NCBI RefSeq assembly: GCF_016865235.1
Contig: NZ_CP064030.1
Span: forward strand, 124,001 to 188,000
DNA: 64,000 nucleotides
Reading direction: 5' to 3'
Source of the DNA: Dyella caseinilytica
GTDB taxonomy: Bacteria; Pseudomonadota; Gammaproteobacteria; Xanthomonadales; Rhodanobacteraceae
The notes below the pieces were generated by a model. It saw nothing but the letters and a program-made list of their open reading frames with translations. It did not search any database and was not told the DNA's origin. Every line of letters begins with the position of its first letter. The first letter of the stretch is position 1. Shown here piece by piece: positions 42,746 through 51,968 of the stretch. The position numbers were made by a program, and so were the translations under genes.

Positions 42746-43627
42746 TCAGCGCCTGCGCGAACCGCGCAGGCTATCGATCGAGAAACTAGCCATCTCTCCA
42801 CCGCCTTTCCCGCGCCGTGATTGACCGGGCGGTGGTCCCCAGGCATGCGCCGTCACCACTTCCCACGTCGCAGGAATGCGGTCGTTGATACGCATGGCTT
42901 CGTATGCTTCCAGCATGCCCTGGAAATGCCGCTTGCCAGTGAGCCCGCGCTCGCGACCGCGGTCGGCGTGCGTGGCGCCAAGTCCCTTCAGTTCACGCAA
43001 CAGCGCTTTGGGTTCGCTGTAGGTAAGCGTGTAGCGATCAACATCCAGCACCGGGTCGCGCAAGCCCGCAGCGATCATCGCGTCACCCACATCATGCATG
43101 TCGAGAAAACGGCTGACATGCGAATGCTGATCGACGGATGCCCAGGCCGCGCGCAATTCACGCAAAGTGTCAGGGCCGAAGGTGGAAAACAGCAGCATAC
43201 CGCCGGGTTTCAACACGCGCGCACATTCGCCGAACAGCGCCGGCAGATCGTCAATCCACTGGAAGCACAGATTGGAATGCAGCACATCGACGCTGTGATC
43301 GGGCAGCGGCAGCGCGGTGGCCTCGCCGCAAACGCGCAGAAAAGGCTTCAACCAGCCAGCGTGTGACTTGGCTGTGCGCAGCATGGGCAACGCGGTGTCG
43401 ATGGCGATCACTTGCGCTTTGGCATAACGTTTCTTCAGCAGCGCGCTGCCACGGCCGGTACCCGCGCCGACATCAATCACGCGTTCGGGCTGCTGCAAAT
43501 AGAATTCCAGCCGCTCAAGCAGCAATTGCTGCACTTCGCGTTGCAAAGCATCGTGTTGTTCGTAGCTGGCAGCAGCATGGCTGAAGTTCGCCCGCACGCG
43601 CTGGGGATCGACCTGAAAATCGCTCAT
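42746..43627 (-). CDS. bioC: Malonyl-ACP O-methyltransferase
   Basis: A 293-residue SAM-dependent methyltransferase that methylates malonyl-ACP to start pimeloyl synthesis for biotin. SAM motif I RVIDVGAGTGRG is at 49-60. HSNLCFQWIDDLPALFGECARVLKPGGMLLFSTFG is typical of BioC. The N-terminal RVRANFSHAAASYEQHDALQ is also family-specific. The ATG at 43627 overlaps the bioH stop (ATGA). It is the last gene of the biotin operon, convergent with the LptA-like gene. Confidence 0.93.
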   Translation of the reverse strand: MSDFQVDPQRVRANFSHAAASYEQHDALQREVQQLLLERLEFYLQQPERVIDVGAGTGRGSALLKKRYAKAQVIAIDTALPMLRTAKSHAGWLKPFLRVCGEATALPLPDHSVDVLHSNLCFQWIDDLPALFGECARVLKPGGMLLFSTFGPDTLRELRAAWASVDQHSHVSRFLDMHDVGDAMIAAGLRDPVLDVDRYTLTYSEPKALLRELKGLGATHADRGRERGLTGKRHFQGMLEAYEAMRINDRIPATWEVVTAHAWGPPPGQSRRGKGGGEMASFSIDSLRGSRRR

Positions 43628-44397
43628 CGAAGGGTCTCGAGCCAAGGCAGCAAGGCATCGGCGACAGCTTGGGGGTGACTCAGGAAGGGGGCATGACCTG
43701 CGTGGGCGGTGACATGAAATTCGCCCTGGCTCGCTGTGGCGGAGGCTTGCATCGCGTCCGGATGCACCAGCCGATCCAACCGCCCGGCATTCCACCAGCT
43801 GCGACCGTTATGCAGTTGCGGCAGACCCGCGCGCAGGTCGGTCTGGTCAAGAAGGCGAATACCTTCCTGCAGCACGCGCAGATCCGGCTCGCCGCGCGAG
43901 AACACCTCGGCGCGCAAGCGGCGAAGATCGCCACGCGGATCGGGGCTGCCCATGACTTCCAACGTCAGGAAGCGTTCGATGGTCGCGTGGTAGTCGGTTT
44001 CCAGATCGGTCGCCAGTTGCTGCACCAGCGCCGGGTCTCTGCCGTAGGGCCAATCGCTGGCGCTGACAAAGCGCGGCGTAGCGCAAAGCATGGCGAGTCC
44101 GAGCACATGCTGCGGAAGATTCAACGCTGCGCTGAGCGCTACGAGACCTCCCATGGACCAGCCCAGCCACGTGGCAGGTGGCGTGGCTTCCGCGATGGCT
44201 TTTGCACAGGCATGCGGTTCAAGCGGCAGGCCGCAATTGCGCGAGTAGCCGTGGCCGGGCAGATCGACCAGATACATCGTGCAATGTTCGGCGAGCACGT
44301 CGACCAACGGCGCGAAGACGCCGCCATGCATCGCCCAGCCGTGGATCATCACCAGCGGCGTTGGGCCGCTGCCGCGTACCTCGATATGCAGGCTCAT
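43624..44397 (-). CDS. bioH: Pimeloyl-ACP methyl ester esterase
   Basis: A 257-residue alpha/beta hydrolase releasing pimeloyl-ACP from its methyl ester, the step after the BioC-initiated chain extension. The nucleophile is S81 in GWSMGG, the acid probably D208 in GRLDRLV, and the His H235 in [18 protein letters not shown] at 19-26 forms the oxyanion region. The start overlaps the trhO stop and the stop overlaps the bioC start, both as ATGA. Confidence 0.92.
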   Translation of the reverse strand: MSLHIEVRGSGPTPLVMIHGWAMHGGVFAPLVDVLAEHCTMYLVDLPGHGYSRNCGLPLEPHACAKAIAEATPPATWLGWSMGGLVALSAALNLPQHVLGLAMLCATPRFVSASDWPYGRDPALVQQLATDLETDYHATIERFLTLEVMGSPDPRGDLRRLRAEVFSRGEPDLRVLQEGIRLLDQTDLRAGLPQLHNGRSWWNAGRLDRLVHPDAMQASATASQGEFHVTAHAGHAPFLSHPQAVADALLPWLETLR

Positions 44398-45272
44398 GCG
44401 TGCGTTTCCCCCTCTCCCCTCTGGGGAGAGGGTTGGGGTGAGGGGAGCAAGGCTTGCGCAGAATGACAATCGAAGCCCCGCTCTGATGCTGGCGCATCGC
44501 AAGATTGGCCCCTCACCCCAACCCTCTCCCCAGAGGGGAGAGGGGGCGCAGGACTCAATGTCTTATCGACCGCTCCGCGCTCATCGAAAACGAAGCAGCC
44601 ACCCTGCCAATGTGCGCCGCCGGCTTCTTCGAAATACTTCAGGATGCCGCCTTCCAACTGGTAGACGTTTTTCATGCCGATATCCTGCATGTGCAGCGCG
44701 GCCTTTTCGCAACGTATGCCACCAGTGCAATACGACACCACCGTCTTGCCTGCATAACGCGATTGATCTGCCGCCAATGCCGCAGGCAGTTCGGTAAAGC
44801 TGGCGATGCGATAGTCAACGGCCTTGGGAAACATGCCCGCATCGGTTTCGTAAGCGTTGCGGGTGTCGAGCAACACCACATCGCGGCCTGCATCATCATG
44901 TCCCTGGTCCAGCCAGCGCTTGAGCGTGGGCGCGTCGACCGCTGGCGCGCGTCCGCCCTCCGGGCGAATGGTGGGCCGGCGCAGCGTGATGATTTCCTTT
45001 TTCAGCCGTACACGCATGCGTTTGAACGGCACGCTTTCCGACAACGATTCTTTGGCCTCGAGACCGGCGAAGCGCGAATCCTCATGCAGCCATGCGATGA
45101 ACGCGTCGATCGTTTCGCGCGACCCGGCCAGGAACAGATTGATCCCTTCCGGCGCGAGCAGAATGGTGCCTTTCAGCGCCAATGCTTCGCATTGCGCAAG
45201 CACACGTTCGCGCAGCACTGGCAAATCGTCCAGGCTGACGAAGCGGTAGGCAGAGATATTAAGGATCGACAT
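44394..45272 (-). CDS. trhO: tRNA uridine-5-oxyacetic-acid hydroxylase TrhO (rhodanese family), with repeat-encoded tail
   Basis: A 292-residue protein of the YceA/TrhO family, which hydroxylates U34 of tRNAs. The N-terminal domain ([29 protein letters not shown]) and the rhodanese domain are intact, with catalytic C182 in [12 protein letters not shown]. The conserved body ends near residue 238 ([12 protein letters not shown]). Residues 243-289 are encoded by an inverted repeat pair (44408-44546) and form a low-complexity tail with SGERVGVRG and PSPQRGEG segments. Its stop still overlaps the bioH start (ATGA). It lies between bioF and bioH, an unexpected member of a biotin operon. Confidence 0.9.
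   Translation of the reverse strand: MSILNISAYRFVSLDDLPVLRERVLAQCEALALKGTILLAPEGINLFLAGSRETIDAFIAWLHEDSRFAGLEAKESLSESVPFKRMRVRLKKEIITLRRPTIRPEGGRAPAVDAPTLKRWLDQGHDDAGRDVVLLDTRNAYETDAGMFPKAVDYRIASFTELPAALAADQSRYAGKTVVSYCTGGIRCEKAALHMQDIGMKNVYQLEGGILKYFEEAGGAHWQGGCFVFDERGAVDKTLSPAPPLPSGERVGVRGQSCDAPASERGFDCHSAQALLPSPQPSPQRGEGETHA
44408..44546. repeat. Inverted pair of identical 38-bp repeats inside the trhO 3' end
   Basis: 44408-44445 and 44509-44546 are exact reverse complements (38 of 38). Each holds CCCCTCACCCCAACCC next to the palindrome CTCTCCCCAGAGGGGAGAG, with a 63-base spacer. Repeats of this type are dispersed in many proteobacterial genomes. Here the pair lies wholly within a coding frame. 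No transposase is nearby. Confidence 0.85.
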
Positions 45273-45300
45273 AGGCAGAAGGGATGTGCTCGAACGCCCA

Positions 45301-46485
45301 TTATACCGGGGCGGTCCCCAGGTGCAGAGACGCGAGTGCCTCCAGTAGTTGGTCCACGTGCACCTCTTCGTGTGCCGCTGACAGAGTGATGCGCAGCCGT
45401 GCCTGACCTTGAGGCACCGTAGGGGGGCGGATCGCCACGGCCAGCAGGCCCTGGGTTTCGAGTGCGCGGGAGGCTTCCAGGGTTTGCCGGGCGTCGCCGA
45501 GCAACAGTGGCTGGATGGCGGTGGGCGAAGGCATCAGCGGCAGGCCCAGCTGTGTAGCGCCATCACGGAAGCGCTTGATCAAGGCGGCCAGCTTCTCGCG
45601 GCGCCAGGACTCAGTGCGCGCCAGCGAGACAGCGCAGCGCGCAGCAGCAGCCAGGGCCGGTGGCATGGCGGTGGTGTAGATGTAAGTGCGTGCGAACTGG
45701 GTGAGGCCATCGATCAAAGCTGTGGAACCGGCGACAAAAGCGCCGCTGCAGCCCAGTGCTTTCCCGAGGGTCGCCATCAGCACCGGTACATCGTGTTGAT
45801 CGAGTCCGGCTTGGGTCACGCTGCCGGCACCATCGCGACCCAGTATGCCGAGGCCGTGCGCATCGTCCACCATCAGGCTCGCGTTCTCGCGGGCGCAAAG
45901 CGTGGCCAGCTCGCGCAGCGGTGCGATATCGCCATCCATGCTGAATACGCCGTCGGTGGCGAGCAAGGCGTGGATGCTGGTGTCACTTTGCAATTGGCGC
46001 GCGGCAGCGTCGACATCGGCATGCGGATAACGCTTCAGCGCGGCACCGGCCAGCTGCGCGCCATCAAGCAGACAGGCGTGATTGAGCTTGTCCTGCACGC
46101 ACAATTCGCCGCGCTGAAGCAGCGCCTGGATCACGCCAAGATTGGCCATGTAACCGGTGGAGAAGAGCAGCGCGCGTTCGCGTCCCATCCATTCGGCCAG
46201 AGCCTCTTCCAACATCGCATGCTCGCGATGATGGCCGCAGATCAGATGCGCAGAACCGCTGCCGACGCCGCTTTCATCAGCGGCTTTCTTCAAGGCAGCA
46301 ATCAAGCGCGGATCTTGCGCGAGACCAAGATAATCGTTGGTGCAGAAGGCAAGCAGCCGTCGGCCGCCGCTCTCCACATAAGGTCCCTGGCTTGTATCGA
46401 TGGTACGCACGCGCCGTTGCAGTTGCGCCTGCGCACGTTCGGCCGTCTGTACGGCCAAACGTTCGAGCAAGTCAGGCCGCGGCAC
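45301..46485 (-). CDS. bioF: 8-amino-7-oxononanoate synthase
   Basis: A 394-residue PLP enzyme condensing pimeloyl-ACP and alanine. Lys242 in [10 protein letters not shown] is the PLP lysine. [26 protein letters not shown] and [12 protein letters not shown] are the standard motifs. The GTG at 46485 is chosen because it yields PRPDLLERL, matching the xanthomonad BioF N-terminus; the longer frame overlaps bioB heavily. The start lies inside the bioB 3' end (bioB stop at 46472), so translation is probably coupled. Confidence 0.93.
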   Translation of the reverse strand: MPRPDLLERLAVQTAERAQAQLQRRVRTIDTSQGPYVESGGRRLLAFCTNDYLGLAQDPRLIAALKKAADESGVGSGSAHLICGHHREHAMLEEALAEWMGRERALLFSTGYMANLGVIQALLQRGELCVQDKLNHACLLDGAQLAGAALKRYPHADVDAAARQLQSDTSIHALLATDGVFSMDGDIAPLRELATLCARENASLMVDDAHGLGILGRDGAGSVTQAGLDQHDVPVLMATLGKALGCSGAFVAGSTALIDGLTQFARTYIYTTAMPPALAAAARCAVSLARTESWRREKLAALIKRFRDGATQLGLPLMPSPTAIQPLLLGDARQTLEASRALETQGLLAVAIRPPTVPQGQARLRITLSAAHEEVHVDQLLEALASLHLGTAPV

Positions 46486-47518
46486 TGCAGCCGCAACCCT
46501 GTCCACAGTCGCCAGCCGCTTCTGTTTCCATGATGTCGGCATGCACTGTGTCGGCCTCTTCGACCACTTCCAACGCATGCAGATCGAGGCGGCGGAACAG
46601 TGCGCGATCGTGCTCCACATCCGGGTTGCCGGTGGTGAGCAGCTTCTCGCCGTAGAAGATCGAATTGGCGCCGGCAAAGAAGCACAACGCCTGCACGGCG
46701 TCGTCCATCTGCTGGCGGCCTGCAGACAGGCGCACCATCGATTCGGGCATCAGGATGCGCGCGACGGCAATGGTGCGCACGAACTCGAATGGATCCAGCG
46801 CTTCCGTGCCGTGCAGCGGCGTGCCTTCCACCTGCACCAATTGGTTGATCGGCACCGACTGCGGATGTTCAGGCAGGTTGACCAGCGTCTGCAGCAGGCC
46901 AGCGCGCTGATCACGGGTTTCGCCCATGCCCACAATGCCGCCGCAGCAGGTTTTCAGGCCCGCGTGGCGCACATGGTCAAGCGTATCCAGGCGATCCTGG
47001 TATTGGCGTGTGTGGATGACTTCGCCGTAGAACTCCGGCGCGGTGTCGATGTTGTGATTGTAGTAATCGAGACCTGCTTGCTTGAGCGTCTGCGCTTGGG
47101 TGTCCGTGAGCATGCCCAGCGTGGCGCAGGTTTCCAGGCCCAGCGCCTTCACGGCAGAGACGATTTCGGCCACCTGTTCGACGTCGCGATCTTTCGGGCT
47201 GCGCCAGGCGGCGCCCATGCAGAAACGGCTGGCGCCTGCGTTCTTGGCGGCCTGGGCCCTGGCGACGACGGCATCCACCGCCATCAGTTTTTCTGCCTTG
47301 ACGCCGGTGTGATAACGCGCCGCTTGCGGACAATAGCCGCAATCTTCCGGGCATCCGCCCGTCTTGATCGATAGCAGGGTGGAAACCTGCACTGCGTTCG
47401 GATCGTGGTTTTCGCGGTGCACGGTGTGCGCACGATGCAGCAACTCGTTGAAAGGCAGGGCAAACAGCGCGGCGATTTCGTCGCGCGACCAGTCATGGCG
47501 GAGAGCGGCTGCGGGCAT
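46472..47518 (-). CDS. bioB: Biotin synthase
   Basis: A 348-residue radical SAM enzyme inserting sulfur into dethiobiotin. The radical-SAM cysteines are C56, C60 and C63 ([10 protein letters not shown]). The [2Fe-2S] ligands fall in [20 protein letters not shown] and a [13 protein letters not shown] segment. The C-terminal tail GDCGQGCGC is Cys-rich. It is the first gene of the operon, behind a BirA-like operator at 47572-47603. The ATG at 47518 gives the family length. Confidence 0.96.
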   Translation of the reverse strand: MPAAALRHDWSRDEIAALFALPFNELLHRAHTVHRENHDPNAVQVSTLLSIKTGGCPEDCGYCPQAARYHTGVKAEKLMAVDAVVARAQAAKNAGASRFCMGAAWRSPKDRDVEQVAEIVSAVKALGLETCATLGMLTDTQAQTLKQAGLDYYNHNIDTAPEFYGEVIHTRQYQDRLDTLDHVRHAGLKTCCGGIVGMGETRDQRAGLLQTLVNLPEHPQSVPINQLVQVEGTPLHGTEALDPFEFVRTIAVARILMPESMVRLSAGRQQMDDAVQALCFFAGANSIFYGEKLLTTGNPDVEHDRALFRRLDLHALEVVEEADTVHADIMETEAAGDCGQGCGCSAAA

Positions 47519-47571
47519 GGGGTGGGGCTCCGTGGCGATAGGCCGCCAAGTGTGGGAGCGCCCTCTAAGAC

Positions 47572-47603
47572 TGTCAACTCGATTCGCTGGCGAATGGTTG
47601 ACG
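47572..47603 (-). promoter_or_regulatory. Putative BirA operator at the biotin operon promoter
   Basis: TGTCAAC (47572-47578), 18 bases, then GTTGACG (47597-47603). The half-sites and spacing match the biotin operator form TGTAAAC-N18-GTTTACA known from E. coli. On the minus strand the left half overlaps a TTGACA that could serve as -35 for bioB. It lies 54 bp upstream of the bioB start. Confidence 0.55.
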
Positions 47604-47660
47604 GACGCAAGGCGCTGTAGCATTTACCATCGCAAGATCATCCATCGAAGGAGTCGATTC

Positions 47661-47867
47661 ATGAGCGCAGGTCAGGGCACTACCGGTAACGTCATCGCAG
47701 CAGTGTGCAGTTTCTTCATTCCCGGTCTGGGCCAGCTGGTGCAGGGGCGGGTGTTGAAGGCGGCCGTGATGTTTGTGCTGGCCGCGGCGCTATGGATTAT
47801 CTGGATGGGTTGGATCATCCATCTTTGGTCGATTGTCGACGCGGCTATGTTCAAGCCAAACAACTGA
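47661..47867 (+). CDS. Small TM2-like membrane protein (68 aa)
   Basis: A 68-residue protein with two hydrophobic segments. VCSFFIPGLGQLVQGRVLKA is the recognisable TM2/DUF-type motif (FxPGxGQ), followed by the helix AVMFVLAAALWIIWMGWII. GAAGGAG precedes the ATG at 47661. The function of such proteins is unknown. It is divergent from bioB and 20 bases upstream of comF. Confidence 0.65.
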   Translation: MSAGQGTTGNVIAAVCSFFIPGLGQLVQGRVLKAAVMFVLAAALWIIWMGWIIHLWSIVDAAMFKPNN

Positions 47868-47887
47868 ACGGTACGGCGAGTTTGCGC

Positions 47888-48601
47888 ATGGATGCGCCGA
47901 TCCGGTTGTTGTCGGCCGTGCAGCGCTGGTTGTTGCCATGGCGCTGCTTGTTGTGCGGCGACGCGGGCGCGGAAGGCGTGGATCTATGCGCCGATTGCGC
48001 TGCAGAGCTGCCCCGCAATACCTCATGTTGTGCGCAATGCGCCTTGCCATTGCCGCTATCTGCAACACAGTGTGGACGCTGTCTGCGCAAACCGCCGCCG
48101 TGGGATGCCGCCTGGGCACCCTTTCGCTATGCGTGGCCACTTGATCGGCTGGAGACGCGCTTCAAATTCAGCCGTGATCTTGCTGCAGGCCGTGCACTGG
48201 TCAGCATGTGGCAACGTGAAAGTCCGCCTTCATGCTTGCCGCAAATGATGATCCCGGTGCCGTTGCATCGTCACCGCCTGCGTCAGCGAGGGTACAACCA
48301 AGCATGGGAGATGGTGCGTCCGCTCGCACGTTCGTTGGGTATTCCGTGCCGGAAAGATCTGTTGCAGCGTGTCCGTCATACCGAAGCGCAAACTGGTCTC
48401 GATGCGACGGAGCGTCACCGTAATCTGCGTGGTGCATTTGCATTGCAAGACACGATGGCGCTGCCATCGCATGTTGCTGTCGTCGATGATGTGTTTACTA
48501 CGGGGACGACGCTTTCAGAATGCGTGCGTGTGCTCAAGCGCGCAGGTGTGTCACGTGTCGATGTCTGGGCCCTCGCACGTGCTCCCTTATCAGGGCGTTG
48601 A
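47888..48601 (+). CDS. comF: ComF-family phosphoribosyltransferase-like protein
   Basis: A 237-residue protein required for DNA uptake in competent species and related to PRTases. The N-terminal zinc region has Cys pairs C20/C23, C34/C37, C48/C51 and C62/C65. The PRTase domain contains PVPLHRHRLRQRGYNQA and the PRPP loop VAVVDDVFTTGTTLSEC. Length and motif order fit the family. It is convergent with ubiA, with 16 bases between the ends. Confidence 0.9.
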   Translation: MDAPIRLLSAVQRWLLPWRCLLCGDAGAEGVDLCADCAAELPRNTSCCAQCALPLPLSATQCGRCLRKPPPWDAAWAPFRYAWPLDRLETRFKFSRDLAAGRALVSMWQRESPPSCLPQMMIPVPLHRHRLRQRGYNQAWEMVRPLARSLGIPCRKDLLQRVRHTEAQTGLDATERHRNLRGAFALQDTMALPSHVAVVDDVFTTGTTLSECVRVLKRAGVSRVDVWALARAPLSGR

Positions 48602-48617
48602 TGCTCGTATCTTTGGC

Positions 48618-49640
48618 TTATCGCACCGCAAGCGCCAAGGCTATGCCGATCCATAGCGTCAACCCCAGCCAGTTGTTATGGCGGAACGCAGTAAGGCAGG
48701 CGTTGCGTTCGCGGTTGCGGATCAGCCACTGCTGCCAGCCGAACAATCCCGCCGCGATAACCACAGATAGCCAATAGGGCCAGCCAAGATGCGCGCGGGT
48801 GCCGACCATCACCATCGCCGTGACGAACGTGCCCATCAGCACACCGATGATGAGGAGATCCGCATCGCCGAACAGGATGGCGGTGGAACGTGCGCCGGCC
48901 TTGAGGTCATCCTCGCGGTCGACCATTGCGTATTCCGTGTCGTAGATCACCGACCACAGGATGTTGGCGATAAACAGTACCCAGCCGACGGGTGGCACAC
49001 CGTTCTGTACGGCGGCGAAGGCCATCGGGATGGACCAGCCGAAGGCCGCACCGAGCACCACTTGCGGCAGATCGGTATAGCGCTTGGTGAACGGATAGAT
49101 AGCCGCGAGCGCTGCGCCGATAAAGGACAGCTTGATGGTCAGCGGGTTGGTGAACAGCACCAGCACGAAGGCGAATACCAGCAACGAGGCGAAGACGATC
49201 AGTGCTTCGCGCGGCGTAACGCGGCCCGAGGCGACCGGGCGCCCGGCGGTGCGTGCCACCTGGGGGTCGAGCTTGCGGTCGGCGTAATCGTTGATGGCGC
49301 AACCGGCGGCGCGCATGGCGAAGACGCCGAGCGTGAAGATCACCAATGGCTTCCAGGGAGGGAAGTCGCCCGCGGCCAGCCATAGCGCCCACCAGGTCGG
49401 CCACAGCAGCAGCAGCGCGCCGATGGGGCGGTCCATGCGGGTAAGTACCAGAATGTCATGCGCTTTCTGGCGCTGTCGCTCAGGCAGTTTCTGCAGCAGC
49501 CAGTCCAGCACACGCGCCGCGCGGGTAGAGCTGTCTGCGGGGCGCTGGGGTTTGGCCGGTGCAGGAGCGGCCGGGCGCACGCGGTTGGTGGCGGGCGCGG
49601 GTGGGTTGCGCCGTGGGCGCTTGCGGGAAGTCGGGGCCAT
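48618..49640 (-). CDS. ubiA: 4-hydroxybenzoate polyprenyltransferase
   Basis: A 340-residue membrane prenyltransferase attaching the polyprenyl chain to 4-hydroxybenzoate in ubiquinone synthesis. The first Asp-rich motif NDYADRKLD is at 117-125 and the second is DTEYAMVDREDD. About eight transmembrane segments are present. The first ~55 residues are an Arg/Pro/Ala-rich extension absent from most UbiA proteins (about 290 aa). A later start is possible, but no good ATG exists between 49640 and the first helix. Confidence 0.93.
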   Translation of the reverse strand: MAPTSRKRPRRNPPAPATNRVRPAAPAPAKPQRPADSSTRAARVLDWLLQKLPERQRQKAHDILVLTRMDRPIGALLLLWPTWWALWLAAGDFPPWKPLVIFTLGVFAMRAAGCAINDYADRKLDPQVARTAGRPVASGRVTPREALIVFASLLVFAFVLVLFTNPLTIKLSFIGAALAAIYPFTKRYTDLPQVVLGAAFGWSIPMAFAAVQNGVPPVGWVLFIANILWSVIYDTEYAMVDREDDLKAGARSTAILFGDADLLIIGVLMGTFVTAMVMVGTRAHLGWPYWLSVVIAAGLFGWQQWLIRNRERNACLTAFRHNNWLGLTLWIGIALALAVR

Positions 49641-49773
49641 CCCACAAGTTTAGCGTGCTGCCATCGCTTCGAAACTGTGCGTTACGCCACCCCTGCCGTG
49701 ACACCGATCCATTGCCGCCGGGCCAGAAAGCGGTCTAGCATCGCTCCCTCTGCTTCAGGGGTTGGAGTCACTC

Positions 49774-50148
49774 ATGGTTGCGTCTATCGGTCATATCGCA
49801 CTGATCGTGCGCGATCCTGCGCGCACGGCGGAATTATTCGCCAGTGTGCTGGGAGCCCAGGTGATTCTTGATCGGCCCGATGGCGAAGGTCACCCGCAAA
49901 GCTTTGCGAAGCTTGGCGGCGTCTGGTTTTTGCTGCGCCAGGGCGACGGGCCGTCCGGTCGCAATGGGGACCGCATCGCGCTGGAAGTCAGCCATGACGA
50001 TTTGCGGGCCTGTGCGGATAAGCTGGCGACCTTCGATGTCGAGCATTTCATGGCGCGCCAAGACAGCGCGCTGTATTTCATGGATTACGACAATCATGTG
50101 TTCGAGCTGGATGCCAGCGGTTCGATCGATCAAACACTAAGCGCCTAG
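49774..50148 (+). CDS. VOC-superfamily protein, FosX-like
   Basis: A 124-residue vicinal-oxygen-chelate protein. The C-terminal segment ALYFMDYDNHVFELDASG closely resembles FosX/FosA fosfomycin-modifying enzymes. Of the three metal ligands of that family, H7 (GHIAL) and E111 (FELDA) are present. The middle His is replaced: GDRIALEV has Arg67 where FosX has NHIAF. Fosfomycin resistance is therefore not supported; another lyase, isomerase or binding role is possible. GGAG lies nine bases before the ATG. The 3' end overlaps ilvA by 12 bases, tail to tail. Confidence 0.75.
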   Translation: MVASIGHIALIVRDPARTAELFASVLGAQVILDRPDGEGHPQSFAKLGGVWFLLRQGDGPSGRNGDRIALEVSHDDLRACADKLATFDVEHFMARQDSALYFMDYDNHVFELDASGSIDQTLSA

Positions 50149-51702
50149 CAACAGTCGATAAGCTGGATTGTCGCTTTCGTCCACGTGGGGGTAGCCGAGC
50201 GTCGAAAGAAAGTGACGCAGCAGCGCATGCTCACTTGGGGGCACCTGGATGCCGACCAGAATGCGACCGTAGTCGGCGCCGTGATTGCGGTAGTGGAACA
50301 GGCTGATATTCCAGTCCGGATGCATGCGGTCGAGAAAGCGTGCCAGCGCACCGGGGCGTTCCGGAAAATCGAAGCGGTACAAGCGTTCGTCGCGTGCCAG
50401 CGGTGAGCGGCCGCCGATCATGTGGCGTAGATGCAACTTTGCGAGTTCGTCGTCGGTGAGATCCAGCACGCCGAAGTCATTGGCACGAAAAGCGTCGGCC
50501 AGCGCATCGCGTTCTCCGCGTCGGGCCATTTGCACACCGACGAAGATATGCGCGGCCTGTGCATCGCCGATGCGATAGTTGAATTCGGTGATTGCGTGCT
50601 GGCCCAGCGCGCTGCAAAAGCGCCGAAAACTGCCGCGCTGTTCGGGAATGGTCACCGCAAAGACGGCTTCCCGCTGCTCGCCGACTTCCGCGCGTTCCGC
50701 CACGAAACGCAGCCGGTCGAAATTCATGTTCGCGCCGGAAACAACGGCCACCAGGGTGCCGTCGCCAACGCCACGCGTGGCGACGTACTGCTTGAGACCG
50801 GCCAGCGCGAGAGCGCCAGAAGGTTCAGGAATGCTGCGGGTATCCTGATAAATGTCGCGAATAGCCGCGCAGATCGCATCGGTGTCGACGCGCAGCACAT
50901 CATCGACGTACTGCTGGCATAGCGAAAAGGTCAGGTCGCCAACTTGCTTGACCGCTGTGCCATCGGCGAACAAGCCGACTTCATCCAATGACACGCGCGT
51001 TCCGGCGCGAAGCGCCTGCGCCATCGAATCGGCATCACTGGCCTGCACGCCAATCACGCGCACATCGGGACGGCACGCCTTGATGACCGAGGCGATACCG
51101 GCGATAAGTCCGCCGCCGCCAATCGGCACGAATATCGCCTGCAACGGCCCGGGATGTTGCGCGAGGATTTCCAGCGCGATGGTGGCCTGGCCGGCAATCA
51201 CATCCGGATCATCGAATGGATGCACAAAGGTGGCGTCCAGCGCCTCGCGCAAACGCAACGCTTCGGCTTGCGCATCGCTGTACGAGTCACCGGCGAGCAC
51301 GACTTCAGTGAACGCGCCGCCGAAGCGGCGAACTGCATCCACTTTGACCTGTGGCGCGGTGACCGGCATCACAATCGTTGCATGGATGCCAAGTCGCGAT
51401 GCCGCCAGAGCGACGCCTTGCGCATGGTTACCCGCGGAGGCGGCGATGACGCCCTTTGCACGCTCTGCAGCGCTGAGCTGAGCCATGCGGTTGTAGGCGC
51501 CGCGCAACTTGAACGAAAAGACCGGTTGCTGATCTTCGCGCTTAAGCAAAACGTGTGCGCCGATACGCGCGGAAAGCAGCGATGCATGCTCCAGTGCGGT
51601 GTGGTGTGCGACTTCGTAGACGCGTGCCGTTTCCGCTCGTCGCAGCACCGAGGCTGCGGTCAATGCGAAGGCAGTGCGCTCCTGCGCGAGACTTGCGTTC
51701 AT
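50137..51702 (-). CDS. ilvA: Threonine ammonia-lyase, biosynthetic
   Basis: A 521-residue PLP enzyme making 2-oxobutanoate from threonine, the first step to isoleucine. Lys65 in VFSFKLRGA binds [14 protein letters not shown] and [11 protein letters not shown] are catalytic-domain motifs. The C-terminal ~180 residues hold two ACT-like regulatory domains ([29 protein letters not shown]) that mediate isoleucine inhibition. It is the last gene of the operon; its start overlaps the ilvM stop (ATGA at 51699-51702). Confidence 0.95.
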   Translation of the reverse strand: MNASLAQERTAFALTAASVLRRAETARVYEVAHHTALEHASLLSARIGAHVLLKREDQQPVFSFKLRGAYNRMAQLSAAERAKGVIAASAGNHAQGVALAASRLGIHATIVMPVTAPQVKVDAVRRFGGAFTEVVLAGDSYSDAQAEALRLREALDATFVHPFDDPDVIAGQATIALEILAQHPGPLQAIFVPIGGGGLIAGIASVIKACRPDVRVIGVQASDADSMAQALRAGTRVSLDEVGLFADGTAVKQVGDLTFSLCQQYVDDVLRVDTDAICAAIRDIYQDTRSIPEPSGALALAGLKQYVATRGVGDGTLVAVVSGANMNFDRLRFVAERAEVGEQREAVFAVTIPEQRGSFRRFCSALGQHAITEFNYRIGDAQAAHIFVGVQMARRGERDALADAFRANDFGVLDLTDDELAKLHLRHMIGGRSPLARDERLYRFDFPERPGALARFLDRMHPDWNISLFHYRNHGADYGRILVGIQVPPSEHALLRHFLSTLGYPHVDESDNPAYRLLLGA

Positions 51703-51959
51703 GCTTGCGCCGGGTGCTCGACCAGCAGGACGTCAACCAATTTGCGCGTCTGTTGCAGGATCTGCGTGAGCTTGGCGTCGTCGCCACGCACGGTCAGCGT
51801 GAGTCGCGATACGGCTGGGTCGGCGGTGGCGGAAACCGTCAGCGTGTCGATGTTGTGGCCGCGTGCGGCAAACAATCCTGCCACGCGCACCAGCGCGCCG
51901 GCTTCATTCTGCAGAAGGATGGAAAGCGTGTGTTGCATGGCAAGGTCCAGTTCGGTCAT
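51699..51959 (-). CDS. ilvM: Acetolactate synthase small (regulatory) subunit, short form
   Basis: An 86-residue single ACT domain ([32 protein letters not shown]), the regulatory partner of IlvG. It is short like enterobacterial IlvM rather than the ~160-residue IlvH/IlvN, although the sequence is IlvH-like. The ATG at 51959 is used; a second in-frame ATG at 51938 begins exactly at the domain. Nine bases separate it from the ilvG stop and it overlaps ilvA by four. Confidence 0.88.
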   Translation of the reverse strand: MTELDLAMQHTLSILLQNEAGALVRVAGLFAARGHNIDTLTVSATADPAVSRLTLTVRGDDAKLTQILQQTRKLVDVLLVEHPAQA

Positions 51960-51968
51960 GGGGGCGGG

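Noticed and set aside
49774..50148. Fosfomycin resistance gene
   Set aside because: The middle metal-binding His of FosA/FosX is replaced by Arg, so the activity cannot be claimed.
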